Part shown: positions 25,423 through 34,414 of the stretch, piece by piece
Position numbering within the stretch: position 1 is the first letter of the stretch
Layout of the letters: each line of letters opens with the position of its first letter
Assembly: GCA_034430615.1 (NCBI GenBank)
Contig: DAOUEJ010000197.1
Coordinates: 1 to 62,633 of the forward strand
From: E44-bin32 sp034430615
GTDB lineage: Bacteria > Chloroflexota > Anaerolineae > Anaerolineales > E44-bin32
Direction: 5' to 3'
Length of the DNA: 62,633 nt
Made by a program: the position numbers and the translations under genes
Notes under the pieces: model-generated
Databases searched by the model: none
The model's input: only the letters and a program-made list of their open reading frames with translations
Told to the model about the DNA's origin: nothing

Positions 25423-26172
25423 TTGCCTGTTTCAACTGGAGGGACCAAGATCCTGTATACCTGGATCTTCAGCGCCGGCGTTATTTTTTCCGCACTATGG
25501 GTGGCTTTCCAGTCACCACGCCGCCTGGCCACTGCGCGTGCGCAGAGCTTTGATCTGCTGCCTGCTTTTACCGCTGCACTGGCAGGCGGCCTACTTAGCG
25601 CCCGCCTAGGCTACATCCTGACGTACCTTGACTACTTCAGGGCGAATCCGATCGAGAGTTTGTGGCTGTGGCAGGGTGGATTGAGTGGAGCGGCAGGTTT
25701 GCTCGGAGCGCTGTTCGGAATCGGGGTATACGCCCGCTTGACCCGCTTGCCGTTCAAGCAAATCTCGGATGCGTTCGCTCTCCCGGCTTTGATCATAACC
25801 GCTTGCTGCTGGATCGGATGCTGGCTCGAAGGCTGTGTCTATGGCCTGCGGCTGGAGGCAGAAGTTCCACTGCTGATGACGCGGGATATGTTCGGGGAGC
25901 TGGCGCCCCGCTGGCCAGCAGCCTTGATCGGTCTCATCCCATCCATCGCTGCCCTGTTCATTCTCACACGTGCCCGGGTCCAACGCTGGAAATCGGGTTG
26001 CCAGGCATCGCTTACAGGCAGCACCGTCGCGCTCGGGATCCTGCTGGCAAGCCTGGTGCGGGCTGATCCTCTCCCAATCCTCTTCCAACTCCGTCTGGAT
26101 ACGCTCGCCGGGTTGCTGCTGACCATTGCCGGACTATGCGCTTTGCTGATATGCTACCGGGGTGCCAGTTAG
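25423..26172 (+). CDS. Prolipoprotein diacylglyceryl transferase (Lgt)-like protein
   Basis: 249 aa, about seven membrane segments. The Lgt landmarks are present in degraded form: GLSGAAGLLGALFG in the place of the GGLAIYGG-type motif and IGCWLEGCVYG in the place of GCFFNGDCYG. Lgt transfers diacylglycerol from phosphatidylglycerol to the lipobox Cys. The divergence leaves activity open. The frame is closed by a stop at 25420, so TTG 25423 or a later codon must be the start. Confidence 0.65.
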   Translation: MPVSTGGTKILYTWIFSAGVIFSALWVAFQSPRRLATARAQSFDLLPAFTAALAGGLLSARLGYILTYLDYFRANPIESLWLWQGGLSGAAGLLGALFGIGVYARLTRLPFKQISDAFALPALIITACCWIGCWLEGCVYGLRLEAEVPLLMTRDMFGELAPRWPAALIGLIPSIAALFILTRARVQRWKSGCQASLTGSTVALGILLASLVRADPLPILFQLRLDTLAGLLLTIAGLCALLICYRGAS

Positions 26173-26291
26173 CCAGGGCAGGCTGAAGCCGGATTTCACG
26201 GCAGTGGGTTACCCGGATCGAGTTCCACCCACGTGGGGTGCTCAACCGCTCAGCACACATTCCGAAATTTGCGGCGGGAAAACAGGTGTTC

Positions 26292-27191
26292 ATGTCCAAA
26301 TTCACGATGGGTCTCGCCCAGATCAACACCACGCTTGGTGACGTCGATTCAAACCTGGAGAAACACCTCGCTCTCATCAAACAGGCGCGCAACCAGGGTG
26401 CCGACTTGCTCGTCTTCCCCGAACTCTCACTGACGGGTTACGTGTTGCAGGATCTTACGCCAGAGGTCGCCCGGCGGCCCAGCGCGGATGATTCTGTCTT
26501 CGCCGAACTGCTCAAAGCGAGCAAGGATCTCGATCTGGTCGTGGGGTTCGTCGAGGCCGAACGCCGCCACCGTTTCTATATCGCTGCGGCCTACCTGGCC
26601 GGCGGGCAGGTCGTACATGTACACCGTAAAGTCTATCTGCCCACCTACGGCCTCTTCGATGAGGGCCGCTTCTTCGCCTGGGGAGATTCTGTACGGGCTT
26701 TCGAAACACGTTTTGGGCGTTTCGGGATGCTGATCTGCGAGGACTTCTGGCATGCCTCGCCTCCCTACCTGCTGTGGCTCGATGGCGCCGAATTGCTTCT
26801 GCTGATATCCGCCTCACCTGGTCGGGGGATCGCTTCCGGTGGACGCCTCGATTCTGCTCTCTGGGTGGAACGAATCAATCAGGCTTATGCCAGTTTATTC
26901 ACGACCTTCGTGGCCCATACGAACCGGGTCGGGTTCGAGGATGGACTCAATTTCTGGGGTGGAGCAACTGTACATGATCCTGATGGCAAGCTGCTCGTGC
27001 GCGGTCCTGATCATGAGGAAGCCCTGACCCTGGCCGAGATCGATCTGGAACACCTGCGACGGACACGCACCCGGCTGCCCTTGCTCCGAGACGAGCGTAC
27101 GCACTTGATGACAAAGGAAATGGCACGCATCCTCGGAGCGCAACAAACGCAAGGCAACCTGCCTGATCCAGGTCGCCGGCAGGAGGAATAG
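26292..27191 (+). CDS. Nitrilase-type glutaminase of a split NAD synthetase
   Basis: 299 aa carbon-nitrogen hydrolase. The catalytic triad is clear: Glu44 in FPELSLTGY, Lys113 in HRKVYLPTYG and Cys149 in LICEDFWH; the last motif is typical of the glutaminase domain that is normally fused to the N-terminus of glutamine-dependent NadE. The synthetase gene starts 2 bases after this stop, so the two subunits probably form one enzyme that channels ammonia from glutamine. ATG 26292 is chosen; the upstream extension to 26238 looks unrelated. Confidence 0.88.
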   Translation: MSKFTMGLAQINTTLGDVDSNLEKHLALIKQARNQGADLLVFPELSLTGYVLQDLTPEVARRPSADDSVFAELLKASKDLDLVVGFVEAERRHRFYIAAAYLAGGQVVHVHRKVYLPTYGLFDEGRFFAWGDSVRAFETRFGRFGMLICEDFWHASPPYLLWLDGAELLLLISASPGRGIASGGRLDSALWVERINQAYASLFTTFVAHTNRVGFEDGLNFWGGATVHDPDGKLLVRGPDHEEALTLAEIDLEHLRRTRTRLPLLRDERTHLMTKEMARILGAQQTQGNLPDPGRRQEE

Positions 27192-27193
27192 AC

Positions 27194-28027
27194 ATGGGTC
27201 AGATCAAATCGGCATTGGAGATCGACCCCGATCTGATATCACGGATTCTGATCGATTTCATCCGCTCGGAACTCAACCGGGCCGGCTTTTCGCGTGGGCT
27301 GGTCGGAGTCTCCGGGGGTGTTGACTCGGCGGTGAGCTGCACCCTGGCTGCACGGGCTCTCGGGCCAGAAAATGTGCTCGCCCTCTCCCTCCCCTATCGG
27401 ACTACAAGTGAGCAGGCTCGCGTACACACCGCCATGGTGATCGAGGCCAGCGGAGTCAATGAGCGCACGATCGACATCACTTCGATCGTTGAGCCCTATT
27501 TCGAAATCATGCCCGAGATGGACCGTGTGCGGCGCGGGAACGTGATGGCCCGGGCACGCATGCTCATCCTGTACGACCACTCGGCCGATTTCAATGGCCT
27601 GGTGATTGGAACCGGAAACAAGACCGAGATCTTGCTCGGGTACACGACCCTTTACGGAGACAGCGCCTGCGCCATCAACCCGATCGGTGATTTGTACAAG
27701 ACCCAGATCCGCCAGCTGGCCGCAAGCCTGGGGATCCCGGAAGAGATCATCACCAAAGCGCCTTCCGCCGACCTCTGGCAAGGACAGACCGACGAGGATG
27801 AACTGGGATTCACCTACGACGAGGTCGACGGCCTGTTAGCGCTCCTGGTCGATGGGCGGATGTCCCCGGAGGGTTGTGTACGGGCCGGATACGCAGCCGC
27901 ATTCGTAGAGCAGGTCCTGCGCCGGATCCAGAGGACCCAGTACAAGCGCGTCCTGCCCCCGATCGCAAAATTAAGCAACCGCACTGTGGGCTACGATTTT
28001 CTCTACCCGCGTGACTGGGGGACTTAA
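27194..28027 (+). CDS. nadE: NAD(+) synthase
   Basis: 277 aa, canonical NadE catalysing ATP-dependent amidation of deamido-NAD. SGGVDS ATP loop at residues 40-45, GTGNKTE at 139-145, and KAPSADLW with GQTDEDELG at 188-205, all intact. Partner glutaminase is encoded directly upstream. A second, divergent paralogue lies at 1667. Confidence 0.95.
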   Translation: MGQIKSALEIDPDLISRILIDFIRSELNRAGFSRGLVGVSGGVDSAVSCTLAARALGPENVLALSLPYRTTSEQARVHTAMVIEASGVNERTIDITSIVEPYFEIMPEMDRVRRGNVMARARMLILYDHSADFNGLVIGTGNKTEILLGYTTLYGDSACAINPIGDLYKTQIRQLAASLGIPEEIITKAPSADLWQGQTDEDELGFTYDEVDGLLALLVDGRMSPEGCVRAGYAAAFVEQVLRRIQRTQYKRVLPPIAKLSNRTVGYDFLYPRDWGT

Positions 28028-28050
28028 TCCGCAAGGCTTGAGGAGGGATC

Positions 28051-28971
28051 TTGAAACGAGCGGTCAGCATCAGCATCGGATCCTCGCGCCGGGACAAATC
28101 AGTCCAGGTAGACCTGCTTGGCGAAAGGGTTCAGATCGAACGCATCGGCACAGATGGTGACATGCGCAAAGCCAGGCAACTCTTTCGCGAGCTCGATGGC
28201 GTCGTGGATGCCTTTGGTGTGGGGGGTACCGATCTCACGCTCCAGATCGAGGATAAGGTGTACCCGTTGTACTCTGTCCTTCCCATGGTGAGCGATGTTG
28301 TTCAGACACCGATTGCCGATGGATCCGGCTTGAAAAATACCCTCGAGGCCGGACTGGCAGGCTTCATCGATGCGAACTTCCCCCTGGGCAGCCGTCCGCG
28401 CACCGTGCTTGTGACCAGCGGGGCGGACCGCTGGGGCATGGCGAAGAGCTTCCTTGAAGCCAAGTACGAGTGCATTTTCGGAGACCTGATGTTCGGCCTA
28501 GGACTGCCCATCCCGCTGCACAGCAAGCGCTCCTTGCGGCTGCTGGCTGCGATCCTGCTGCCCGTTGTAGGCCGCTTGCCGTTTAAATGGCTTTATCCCA
28601 CGGGTGAGAAACAGGACCAGCGCACGCCGCGCTGGGGTAAAAGTTATCAATGGGCGAGCGTCATCGCCGGTGATTGTCATTACATCAATCGCTATATGCC
28701 TGATTCGCTCCCGGACAAGATCATCGTCACCAACACCACGACGCAGTCTGACGTGGATCGATTCCGCCAGGCGGGTGCGGCCTGCCTGGTGACGTCTACC
28801 CCCGTGCTTGAAGGCCGCTCCTTCGGGACGAACATGATGGAAGCGGCCCTGATCGCCGCTGCGGGGAAGAAACGCAAACTCACACGGGAGGAGATCGAAG
28901 AGATCATCCAGGACATCGGGCTTGTGCCCCAACTGCAGATCCTGAATCCGGATGGAGGCCACCCGGCCTGA
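28051..28971 (+). CDS. Conserved protein of the family labelled quinate 5-dehydrogenase
   Basis: 306 aa. Starts KRAVSISIGSSRRDKSVQVDLLGERVQIERIGTDG, followed by DGVVDAFGVGGTDLTL and a C-terminal VTSTPVLEGRSFGTNMMEAALIAAAG. Relatives in Chloroflexota and Deltaproteobacteria carry the label quinate 5-dehydrogenase, but no cofactor fold supports that reaction and I would treat it as unknown. TTG start with a strong GAGGAGGG site. Shares a one-base stop/start overlap with the next gene. Confidence 0.7.
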   Translation: MKRAVSISIGSSRRDKSVQVDLLGERVQIERIGTDGDMRKARQLFRELDGVVDAFGVGGTDLTLQIEDKVYPLYSVLPMVSDVVQTPIADGSGLKNTLEAGLAGFIDANFPLGSRPRTVLVTSGADRWGMAKSFLEAKYECIFGDLMFGLGLPIPLHSKRSLRLLAAILLPVVGRLPFKWLYPTGEKQDQRTPRWGKSYQWASVIAGDCHYINRYMPDSLPDKIIVTNTTTQSDVDRFRQAGAACLVTSTPVLEGRSFGTNMMEAALIAAAGKKRKLTREEIEEIIQDIGLVPQLQILNPDGGHPA

Positions 28972-29321
28972 TGGCTACTAACCGCGAGCTTTTTGACGCA
29001 CAGGTCTACCGCCTCTGCCGTACCATCCCCAGTGGAAGGGTGAGCACGTATGGCCGGATTGCGGCCATGATCCTCCCTCCAACCGGCATGGATCCGCTCG
29101 GCTTCGATCGGGTCAAGGCGCGCTGGGTTGGGTACGCTCTGGCCAAGTGCCCGCCCGATATCCCCTGGCACCGGGTTCTGAATGCGCGCGGTGAGAGCAG
29201 CCTCGGTGAGCGCCGCAAGCTCCAGCAGGCGCTCCTCGAGCAGGAAGGGATAAACTTCAATGCGCGCGGCCGGGTTGACTTGAACGTGTACCTATGGCAG
29301 AACGAGGACAGAGGGAGGTGA
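28971..29321 (+). CDS. Alkyltransferase-like (ATL) DNA-repair protein
   Basis: 116 aa, the DNA-binding domain of O6-alkylguanine-DNA alkyltransferase (SGRVSTYGRIA helix-turn-helix). The active-site PCHRV of true alkyltransferases reads PWHRV (residues 65-69), so the acceptor Cys is replaced by Trp. Such ATL proteins bind O6-alkylguanine and hand the lesion to nucleotide excision repair. Overlaps the upstream stop by one base (TGATG). Confidence 0.88.
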   Translation: MATNRELFDAQVYRLCRTIPSGRVSTYGRIAAMILPPTGMDPLGFDRVKARWVGYALAKCPPDIPWHRVLNARGESSLGERRKLQQALLEQEGINFNARGRVDLNVYLWQNEDRGR

Positions 29322-29329
29322 GCTAGAGA

Positions 29330-30106
29330 ATGGATGCAATTCTGCTTGCTGGCGGAACAATTACCGAAGATGACCCCCTTTTTGAACTTACCGGTGGGGG
29401 GAAGAAAGCCCTCACCCCTATCGCCGGGCGGCCTATGGTGCAGTGGGTGCTGGACGCAATCTGCCAGGCGCAACAAGTGGAGCACGTCGTGGTGGTCGGC
29501 CTCGAAGAAGAAGTTGGATCGGGCGGATTAAAGCCCGTCCACTACCTTTCCGATGGCGGCAGCATGCTGGCCAACGCCAAGGCTGGGTTCGAATTCGTCC
29601 ACATGTCACGGCCGGATCAGGAACAGGTTCTACTGGCTTCCAGCGATATTCCTACCATCACGCCTGAAATCGTCGATTGGCGGATCCTCGGCGCACAGGA
29701 GCATGGTGCGGATCTTGATTATGCCGTCGTCACCCGTGCAACGATGGAAGCCCGCTTCCCTGATTCGCGGCGATCGTTTATTCGGCTGCGTGACGTGGAA
29801 GTGTGCGGCGGAGATTTAAACGTGCTGCACATCGGGCTGGTGGAGAATGAGCAGCTCTGGGAGCGGATCATCGCCGCCCGCAAGAACGCCTTCCGCCAGG
29901 CCTCGCTGCTCGGTTGGGACATGCTCTTCCTCGTCCTCACACGCCGCGTGACCCTGGAGAACGCCGAGCGCCTGGTCAGCAAACGACTGGGGCTCGATGG
30001 TCGAGTCACGATCTCTCCCTACGCCGAGCTGGCGATGGACGCCGATAAACCAGAACAGGCGGCACTGCTCGAGCAAGACCTGCTGCGGAGCAACCCCCAG
30101 ATATGA
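29330..30106 (+). CDS. MobA-like nucleotidyltransferase
   Basis: 258 aa. N-terminal DAILLAGGTITEDDPLFELTGGGKKALTPIAGRPMVQWVLDA is a modified nucleotidyltransferase signature (LAGG with a conserved Lys), followed by LLASSDIPTITPEIVD (metal-binding Asp). Likely transfers a nucleotide to a sugar phosphate, cofactor or phosphonate; substrate open. The last four bases overlap the PAP2 gene. Confidence 0.75.
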   Translation: MDAILLAGGTITEDDPLFELTGGGKKALTPIAGRPMVQWVLDAICQAQQVEHVVVVGLEEEVGSGGLKPVHYLSDGGSMLANAKAGFEFVHMSRPDQEQVLLASSDIPTITPEIVDWRILGAQEHGADLDYAVVTRATMEARFPDSRRSFIRLRDVEVCGGDLNVLHIGLVENEQLWERIIAARKNAFRQASLLGWDMLFLVLTRRVTLENAERLVSKRLGLDGRVTISPYAELAMDADKPEQAALLEQDLLRSNPQI

Positions 30107-30621
30107 TGGATCCCCGGGCCTGGCAGGAATTTGATGCGCACTGGATCCAGCGTCTGAGCCTGCTCGAAGGCAAATGTGGCTGGAGGAGGGTGGCGATCAC
30201 ATTCGCACATTCCGGGGATTCCTGGTTCTGGCTGGGCGGGCTGGGTCTGGCCTGGCTCATCGGGCCCGAGGAATGGAAAACCATGCTGGCGAAAACGATC
30301 GGCGCCATCCTGCTCCTGGCCGTGATCGTGCTGGTGATAAAGTTTTCCATCAAGCGCGAACGGCCGGAAGGCGACTGGGGTGCCATTTACCGCACCTCCG
30401 ACCCACACTCCTTCCCCTCGGGTCACGCCGCCCGGGCTTTCGCTCTCGCCATTCTTGCATTTGGGTGGGGACCTGTATGGTGCGGGGTCTTGCTTGCGAT
30501 CTGGGCGCCGCTCGTGTCACTGGCGCGTATCGCGATGAGGCTGCACTTCCCGAGCGATGTCCTGGCCGGCGCCGGGTTGGGCATCCTGTACAGCGTGGCT
30601 GCCGTTTTGCTGTTCCCCTAA
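30103..30621 (+). CDS. PAP2-family membrane phosphatase
   Basis: 172 aa, four or five membrane segments. The three phosphatase motifs are present: KFSIKRERP (KxxxxxxRP), PSGHAA (PSGH) and ARIAMRLHFPSD (SRxxxxxHxxxD, with Ala in place of Ser). Probably dephosphorylates a prenyl or glycerolipid phosphate such as undecaprenyl pyrophosphate. Last gene of the nadE run. Confidence 0.88.
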   Translation: MMDPRAWQEFDAHWIQRLSLLEGKCGWRRVAITFAHSGDSWFWLGGLGLAWLIGPEEWKTMLAKTIGAILLLAVIVLVIKFSIKRERPEGDWGAIYRTSDPHSFPSGHAARAFALAILAFGWGPVWCGVLLAIWAPLVSLARIAMRLHFPSDVLAGAGLGILYSVAAVLLFP

Positions 30622-30626
30622 TATTG

Positions 30627-30662
30627 AAATCGTAGGGGCACGATATGGTGCCCCTACGATTT
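30627..30662. repeat. Inverted repeat, 15-base perfect arms
   Basis: AAATCGTAGGGGCAC and its exact complement around a 6-base loop. The GTAGGGGC/GCCCCTAC core is of a type repeated in intergenic DNA of several phyla. It lies just behind the PAP2 stop and could also terminate transcription. Confidence 0.75.
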
Positions 30663-30671
30663 CCCCACTGT

Positions 30672-30698
30672 GTAGGGGCGGGGTGACCCCGCCGCTAC
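30672..30698. repeat. Second GTAGGGGC-type palindrome
   Basis: GTAGGGGCGGGG faces CCCCGCCGCTAC around TGA, with one mismatch. Same core as the first copy, 10 bases away, which suggests one repeat family. Confidence 0.65.
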
Positions 30699-30812
30699 GA
30701 ATGCATGCGCAACATTTTTATCGTAGATGGACGACTTGCGGATGTGAGCTTATACCCCTCACCGCAGGGTTGTTGAAGTGTTCCGGGGTTTGTGGGCTGC
30801 CTGACAGCGCTG

Positions 30813-30832
30813 GGGCGCACCGCGGTGCGCCC
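30813..30832. repeat. Perfect 20-base palindrome
   Basis: GGGCGCACCG and its exact complement with no loop; flanked by CGCTGG and TTACAGC. The sequence type recurs in repetitive intergenic DNA of Chloroflexota and others. Confidence 0.6.
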
Positions 30833-30926
30833 TTACAGCTTTCCCTCGTTCCGATGTATCGACGAATGAATCAAAGGTACATCCAGTACAGATCCTATCA
30901 GGTTGTTAAGCTAATTCCAGCTCAGA

Positions 30927-32357
30927 TTAGTTTGCGGTCGGGGTCAGCTTCGGCAGGAGCTGTTGCCAATCATAGCCCACGACGAGCGCCAGGTCGATCT
31001 CGTTCCCGGGCACAGTTTGGAACAGCACCTGGGACTGGGTCAAGCTCATGAGCTCCACCAAGTACTGGGCGCTGTAAGGATTGCCAGTGTAATCAACGAT
31101 GCGCGTTGTGGGGTAATCCATCCGATCCGCATTCCCGACCACGGTTACGTTGAAGCCGAGGTTACGCAGTGCATCTGCAAAACGGCTCGCCAAGCCTTCC
31201 TCGCCCGCGCCATTGTAGACCGCCAAACGCGCCGCCTCATCGCCAGCGGCTGTGGCTGGATCGACATTGACGAGTGAGGGACTGATGGCGCCCGTGGCAG
31301 CAAAGACCTGATCACGGAGCAGGCGGATCTGATCCGGGACGGGTTTCAACACCTGCGCCTCCTCGCCGCCATAGATCACGGTTTCCAGGGTGACCATATT
31401 TGGTGGCGCGATGACTGCCCGCGTCATATTCGCCGGCGGGATCTGGAGTGCGAGCAGACCGAGCGAGATCATCTGCTCCAGGTTTAGATTGGTATGGATG
31501 CCCTCCGCCAATTCGTTGTACATGGCTGGCGCCTTGGCGAGCAGCGTCGGCAGCGTATTTAACCGCAGAACTTGAGAGCGCAGTGCCAGCGCAACCTGCT
31601 GCTGTCGCTGGGCACGATCGAAATCCCCACCTTCCGTATGGCGGGCGCGTGCATAGGCCAGCGCCACGGGGCCGGAAAGCGTCTGGGTTCCTGGCTCAAG
31701 CACGACAGTATTATGCGGACCGATCGGATCGACCGTGATCTCGTCCGGTACGTTGATCTCCACCCCCCCCAACTCATCGACCATGCGCTCGAAAGCCGTG
31801 AAATCAATCTGCACATAGTATTGGATCGGTACACCAAGGAATTTCTCCACTGTGCTCACGGCCAGCTCGGGGCCGCCCCCGGGTAGGCGATCGCGCTCCC
31901 CGAGGAAGTAGGCGGTATTGATGCGTCCATGGCCATAACCGCCGATCTCAACCCACAGATCACGCGGGATGGAAAGCATACCGGCTGTTTCACTGATCGG
32001 GTCGATCGTAGCCAGCATCATCGAGTCTGTGCGCGGTGGCCCGTCGCCGCTTTCCCAATCGCGGTAATCGAGCCCCATCAGCAGGATCGTGACACGCTCG
32101 TTGCCGCTCCAAGGATCAGGCAGCTCTTCCAAGGGTGCGACGGTGGCGGTCGGGTCGCTTCCCGGCACCTGGGTAGAACGGGTAATGTTGAAGGATGGCA
32201 GCCCGCTCCCCGACCAGGAGGCCGCAAGATCGCGGACCGCGCCGTAGACGAGATAGATCGATAAAAGCGCAGCAATTACAAACGCACCCGCCAGGATCTT
32301 GATCAAGGTGGGTGGAATCCGGTTCTGCCCGCGCTGTTTTTGCCTTGAATCTCGCAT
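30927..32357 (-). CDS. LytR-CpsA-Psr (LCP) family protein with LytR_C domain
   Basis: 476 aa. One N-terminal membrane helix (residues 18-42), then the LCP domain: ILLMGLDYRDW, RTDSMMLATIDP, SIPRDLWVEI, GGVEINVP and ARARHTEGGDFDRAQRQQQV. A C-terminal LytR_C domain starts near residue 370 (RLAVYNGAGEEGLASRFADALRNLGF). LCP proteins attach polyprenyl-linked glycopolymers to the cell wall or to lipids; no cell-wall cluster is adjacent. It lies directly downstream of the ABC-F gene on the same strand. Confidence 0.9.
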   Translation of the reverse strand: MRDSRQKQRGQNRIPPTLIKILAGAFVIAALLSIYLVYGAVRDLAASWSGSGLPSFNITRSTQVPGSDPTATVAPLEELPDPWSGNERVTILLMGLDYRDWESGDGPPRTDSMMLATIDPISETAGMLSIPRDLWVEIGGYGHGRINTAYFLGERDRLPGGGPELAVSTVEKFLGVPIQYYVQIDFTAFERMVDELGGVEINVPDEITVDPIGPHNTVVLEPGTQTLSGPVALAYARARHTEGGDFDRAQRQQQVALALRSQVLRLNTLPTLLAKAPAMYNELAEGIHTNLNLEQMISLGLLALQIPPANMTRAVIAPPNMVTLETVIYGGEEAQVLKPVPDQIRLLRDQVFAATGAISPSLVNVDPATAAGDEAARLAVYNGAGEEGLASRFADALRNLGFNVTVVGNADRMDYPTTRIVDYTGNPYSAQYLVELMSLTQSQVLFQTVPGNEIDLALVVGYDWQQLLPKLTPTAN

Positions 32358-32405
32358 GTTCTCATTCCATGTCCGAATAAAATCGGACTGGATCGGCGGA
32401 TTATA

Positions 32406-34301
32406 TCACGCTGAACCGACCTGCTGCGCCGCCTGATCCCACTGCCCGAGCTGCTCTTCCAGCGTCTGTTCGAGGGCTGCATACCGTTCCCCCAGCCGCA
32501 GGACTTCCTCAACATCCCCGGCCGCCAACTCGATCGCCCTGGACATCTCGGCCATCTCAGCCTCAAGCCCACTGATGCTCGACTCGAGCTTCTCGAGATC
32601 CATACCCGCCTTCCGGGCTGGGCGTGCATCTTTGCGCTCAACCGTGGGGCGAGTCTCACGAGCCTGGTCGTTCTGAGACTGGCGGCGCGCCTTTTCGAAT
32701 TCGCTGAACCCACCCCGATGGGCGGTAAGCGTCCCTTCATCGGGCGAGATGACCCACACCTGGCTTGCCAGCGCCCGGATGAGGTAGCGATCGTGAGTTA
32801 CAAGCAGGATCGTGCCATTGAAAGCCTCGAGCGCGGCTTGAAGGGTCTCCTGGGAGGGGATATCCAGATGGTTGGAGGGCTCATCGAGCAGGAGCAGATT
32901 GGCCCCCTGAAGAACCAGTTTGAGCAGTGCCAGGCGTCCCATCTCACCCCCGGAGAGCACCGCGACTGTCTTTTGAACATCATCCCCGCTGAAGGCGAAC
33001 CGCCCGAGCAGGTTCCTCGCCTCAGAGATGAGCAGTGTCTCATCCGTAGCAAGGACCTCCTCTAGGAGTGTGTGGCCGGGCTGCAGCCCTGCATGCGCCT
33101 GTTCGAAGTACCCCAGCTGCAGACTCGCGCCAAGGGTAACCTGACCGCGATATGGCTCCAGATCACCCAGTAAGGTACGGAGAAAGGTTGTCTTTCCGGC
33201 GCCATTGGGACCAATCAGCGCCACGCACTCGCCGCGCAGCAAGGTTAAATCGGGAACATGGAATAGGGCCTGGTCCGAATCAGGATACCCGATCGCCAAT
33301 TCCGAGGTCTGCAGCACAAGATCCCCGGAGCGCTTGGCTTCGGAGAAGCGGATCTGGGCGGTTCTGAACGAGTCAGGCAACTTGATCGCTTCATCACGCA
33401 GCATACGCTCGAGGCGTTTGCGCCGGCCCTGCGCCTGGCGCGTGTTCTGACCGGCGATGTTGCGCTGGATGTAGTTCTGCTCTTTCCGGATGTGCTCCTG
33501 CTGGGCTTGATAACGCGCTTCAAGCAGAGCCATACGCTCAGCACGTTGATGCACATAGGCGGAGTAATCCCCGTGGTAGGATGTGAGACCCTCCGGGTGG
33601 AGTTCCCACACCTGGTCAATGACGCGATCGAGGAAGTAGCGATCGTGAGAAACGATCACCGCCGCACCAGGGAAGTCCCGCATCCAGGCCTCGAGCCATT
33701 CGATCGCTTCCAGGTCAAGATGATTGGTCGGTTCATCCAAGATCAGCAAGTCGGGGTCGTCTAGCAGCAGCCGGGCCAGCAGGGCGCGGGTGCGTTCGCC
33801 TCCGGAAAGACGTGCGAGCGGGAAATCGAACTCTTGCGGCATGAAACCGAGGCCGCCCAGCACCTGCTGCATCCGGACTTCGTATGTGTACCCCCCGGCA
33901 AGCTCGAAACTCTCCTGCAGGGTGCCGTACTGCATCATGGCTTCATTCACATGATCAGAGTCACCCATGGCTTGTTCGAGTTCACGCAGACGCCGTTCAC
34001 GCTGCCGGAGTTCCTCAAACGCTCCCAGGCATAGGTCACGGATTGTCTCAGCCGAGGAGGCCTTGATGGCGGAAGCGGATTCCTGCGGCAAATACCCGAT
34101 TTCCACTCCTCGCGCCACCTGGATCGTCCCGCTGTCTGGTTTTTCAATCCCTGCCAGCAGGTGGAGCAGCGTGCTCTTCCCAACGCCGTTGGGTCCAATT
34201 AACGAGATCCGCGCCTGGCGGGGGATCGCCAGGCTCACACCGGTCAGCACATCCTGCGCACCGTAGGATTTGGTGAGATCGTTCGCTTGCAGCAGGGACA
34301 T
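32406..34301 (-). CDS. ABC-F family ATPase
   Basis: 631 aa soluble protein with two ABC cassettes and no membrane part. First cassette: GPNGVGKST, LSGGERTRALLARLLL, LLILDEPTNHLD. Second: GPNGAGKTT, LSGGEMGRLALLKLVL, LLLLDEPSNHLD. A linker between them and a C-terminal coiled coil (from about residue 560) complete the Uup/YdiF-like layout. Such proteins act on the ribosome. ATG 34301 fits the family start (SLLQANDLTKSYG); an upstream in-frame extension to 34436 would overlap the opposite gene. Confidence 0.9.
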   Translation of the reverse strand: MSLLQANDLTKSYGAQDVLTGVSLAIPRQARISLIGPNGVGKSTLLHLLAGIEKPDSGTIQVARGVEIGYLPQESASAIKASSAETIRDLCLGAFEELRQRERRLRELEQAMGDSDHVNEAMMQYGTLQESFELAGGYTYEVRMQQVLGGLGFMPQEFDFPLARLSGGERTRALLARLLLDDPDLLILDEPTNHLDLEAIEWLEAWMRDFPGAAVIVSHDRYFLDRVIDQVWELHPEGLTSYHGDYSAYVHQRAERMALLEARYQAQQEHIRKEQNYIQRNIAGQNTRQAQGRRKRLERMLRDEAIKLPDSFRTAQIRFSEAKRSGDLVLQTSELAIGYPDSDQALFHVPDLTLLRGECVALIGPNGAGKTTFLRTLLGDLEPYRGQVTLGASLQLGYFEQAHAGLQPGHTLLEEVLATDETLLISEARNLLGRFAFSGDDVQKTVAVLSGGEMGRLALLKLVLQGANLLLLDEPSNHLDIPSQETLQAALEAFNGTILLVTHDRYLIRALASQVWVISPDEGTLTAHRGGFSEFEKARRQSQNDQARETRPTVERKDARPARKAGMDLEKLESSISGLEAEMAEMSRAIELAAGDVEEVLRLGERYAALEQTLEEQLGQWDQAAQQVGSA

Positions 34302-34379
34302 GGGGTCTCGCGGCGGATTATACCCCAGGCCAGTCCACAGCTCCTGGGCCGCGATTTTCCACGCTGTCGGGCGCTGGAC

Positions 34380-34385
34380 TATAAT
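34380..34385 (+). promoter_or_regulatory. TATAAT -10 element before the 34415 gene
   Basis: A perfect -10 30 bases before the start of the next gene on the plus strand; no convincing -35 at 16-18 bases upstream. The selA run may start from here. Confidence 0.35.
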
Positions 34386-34414
34386 TCCCACGAGACCAAG
34401 AAGGGCTGTGTTGA

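Larger units (their letters stand above)
30622..30926. other. 305-base intergenic region with three palindromic repeats
   Basis: No gene. It contains three separate palindromes (30627-30662, 30672-30698 and 30813-30832) between the converging PAP2 and LCP genes. Nothing else is recognised. The stretch may act as a joint terminator region. Confidence 0.7.
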
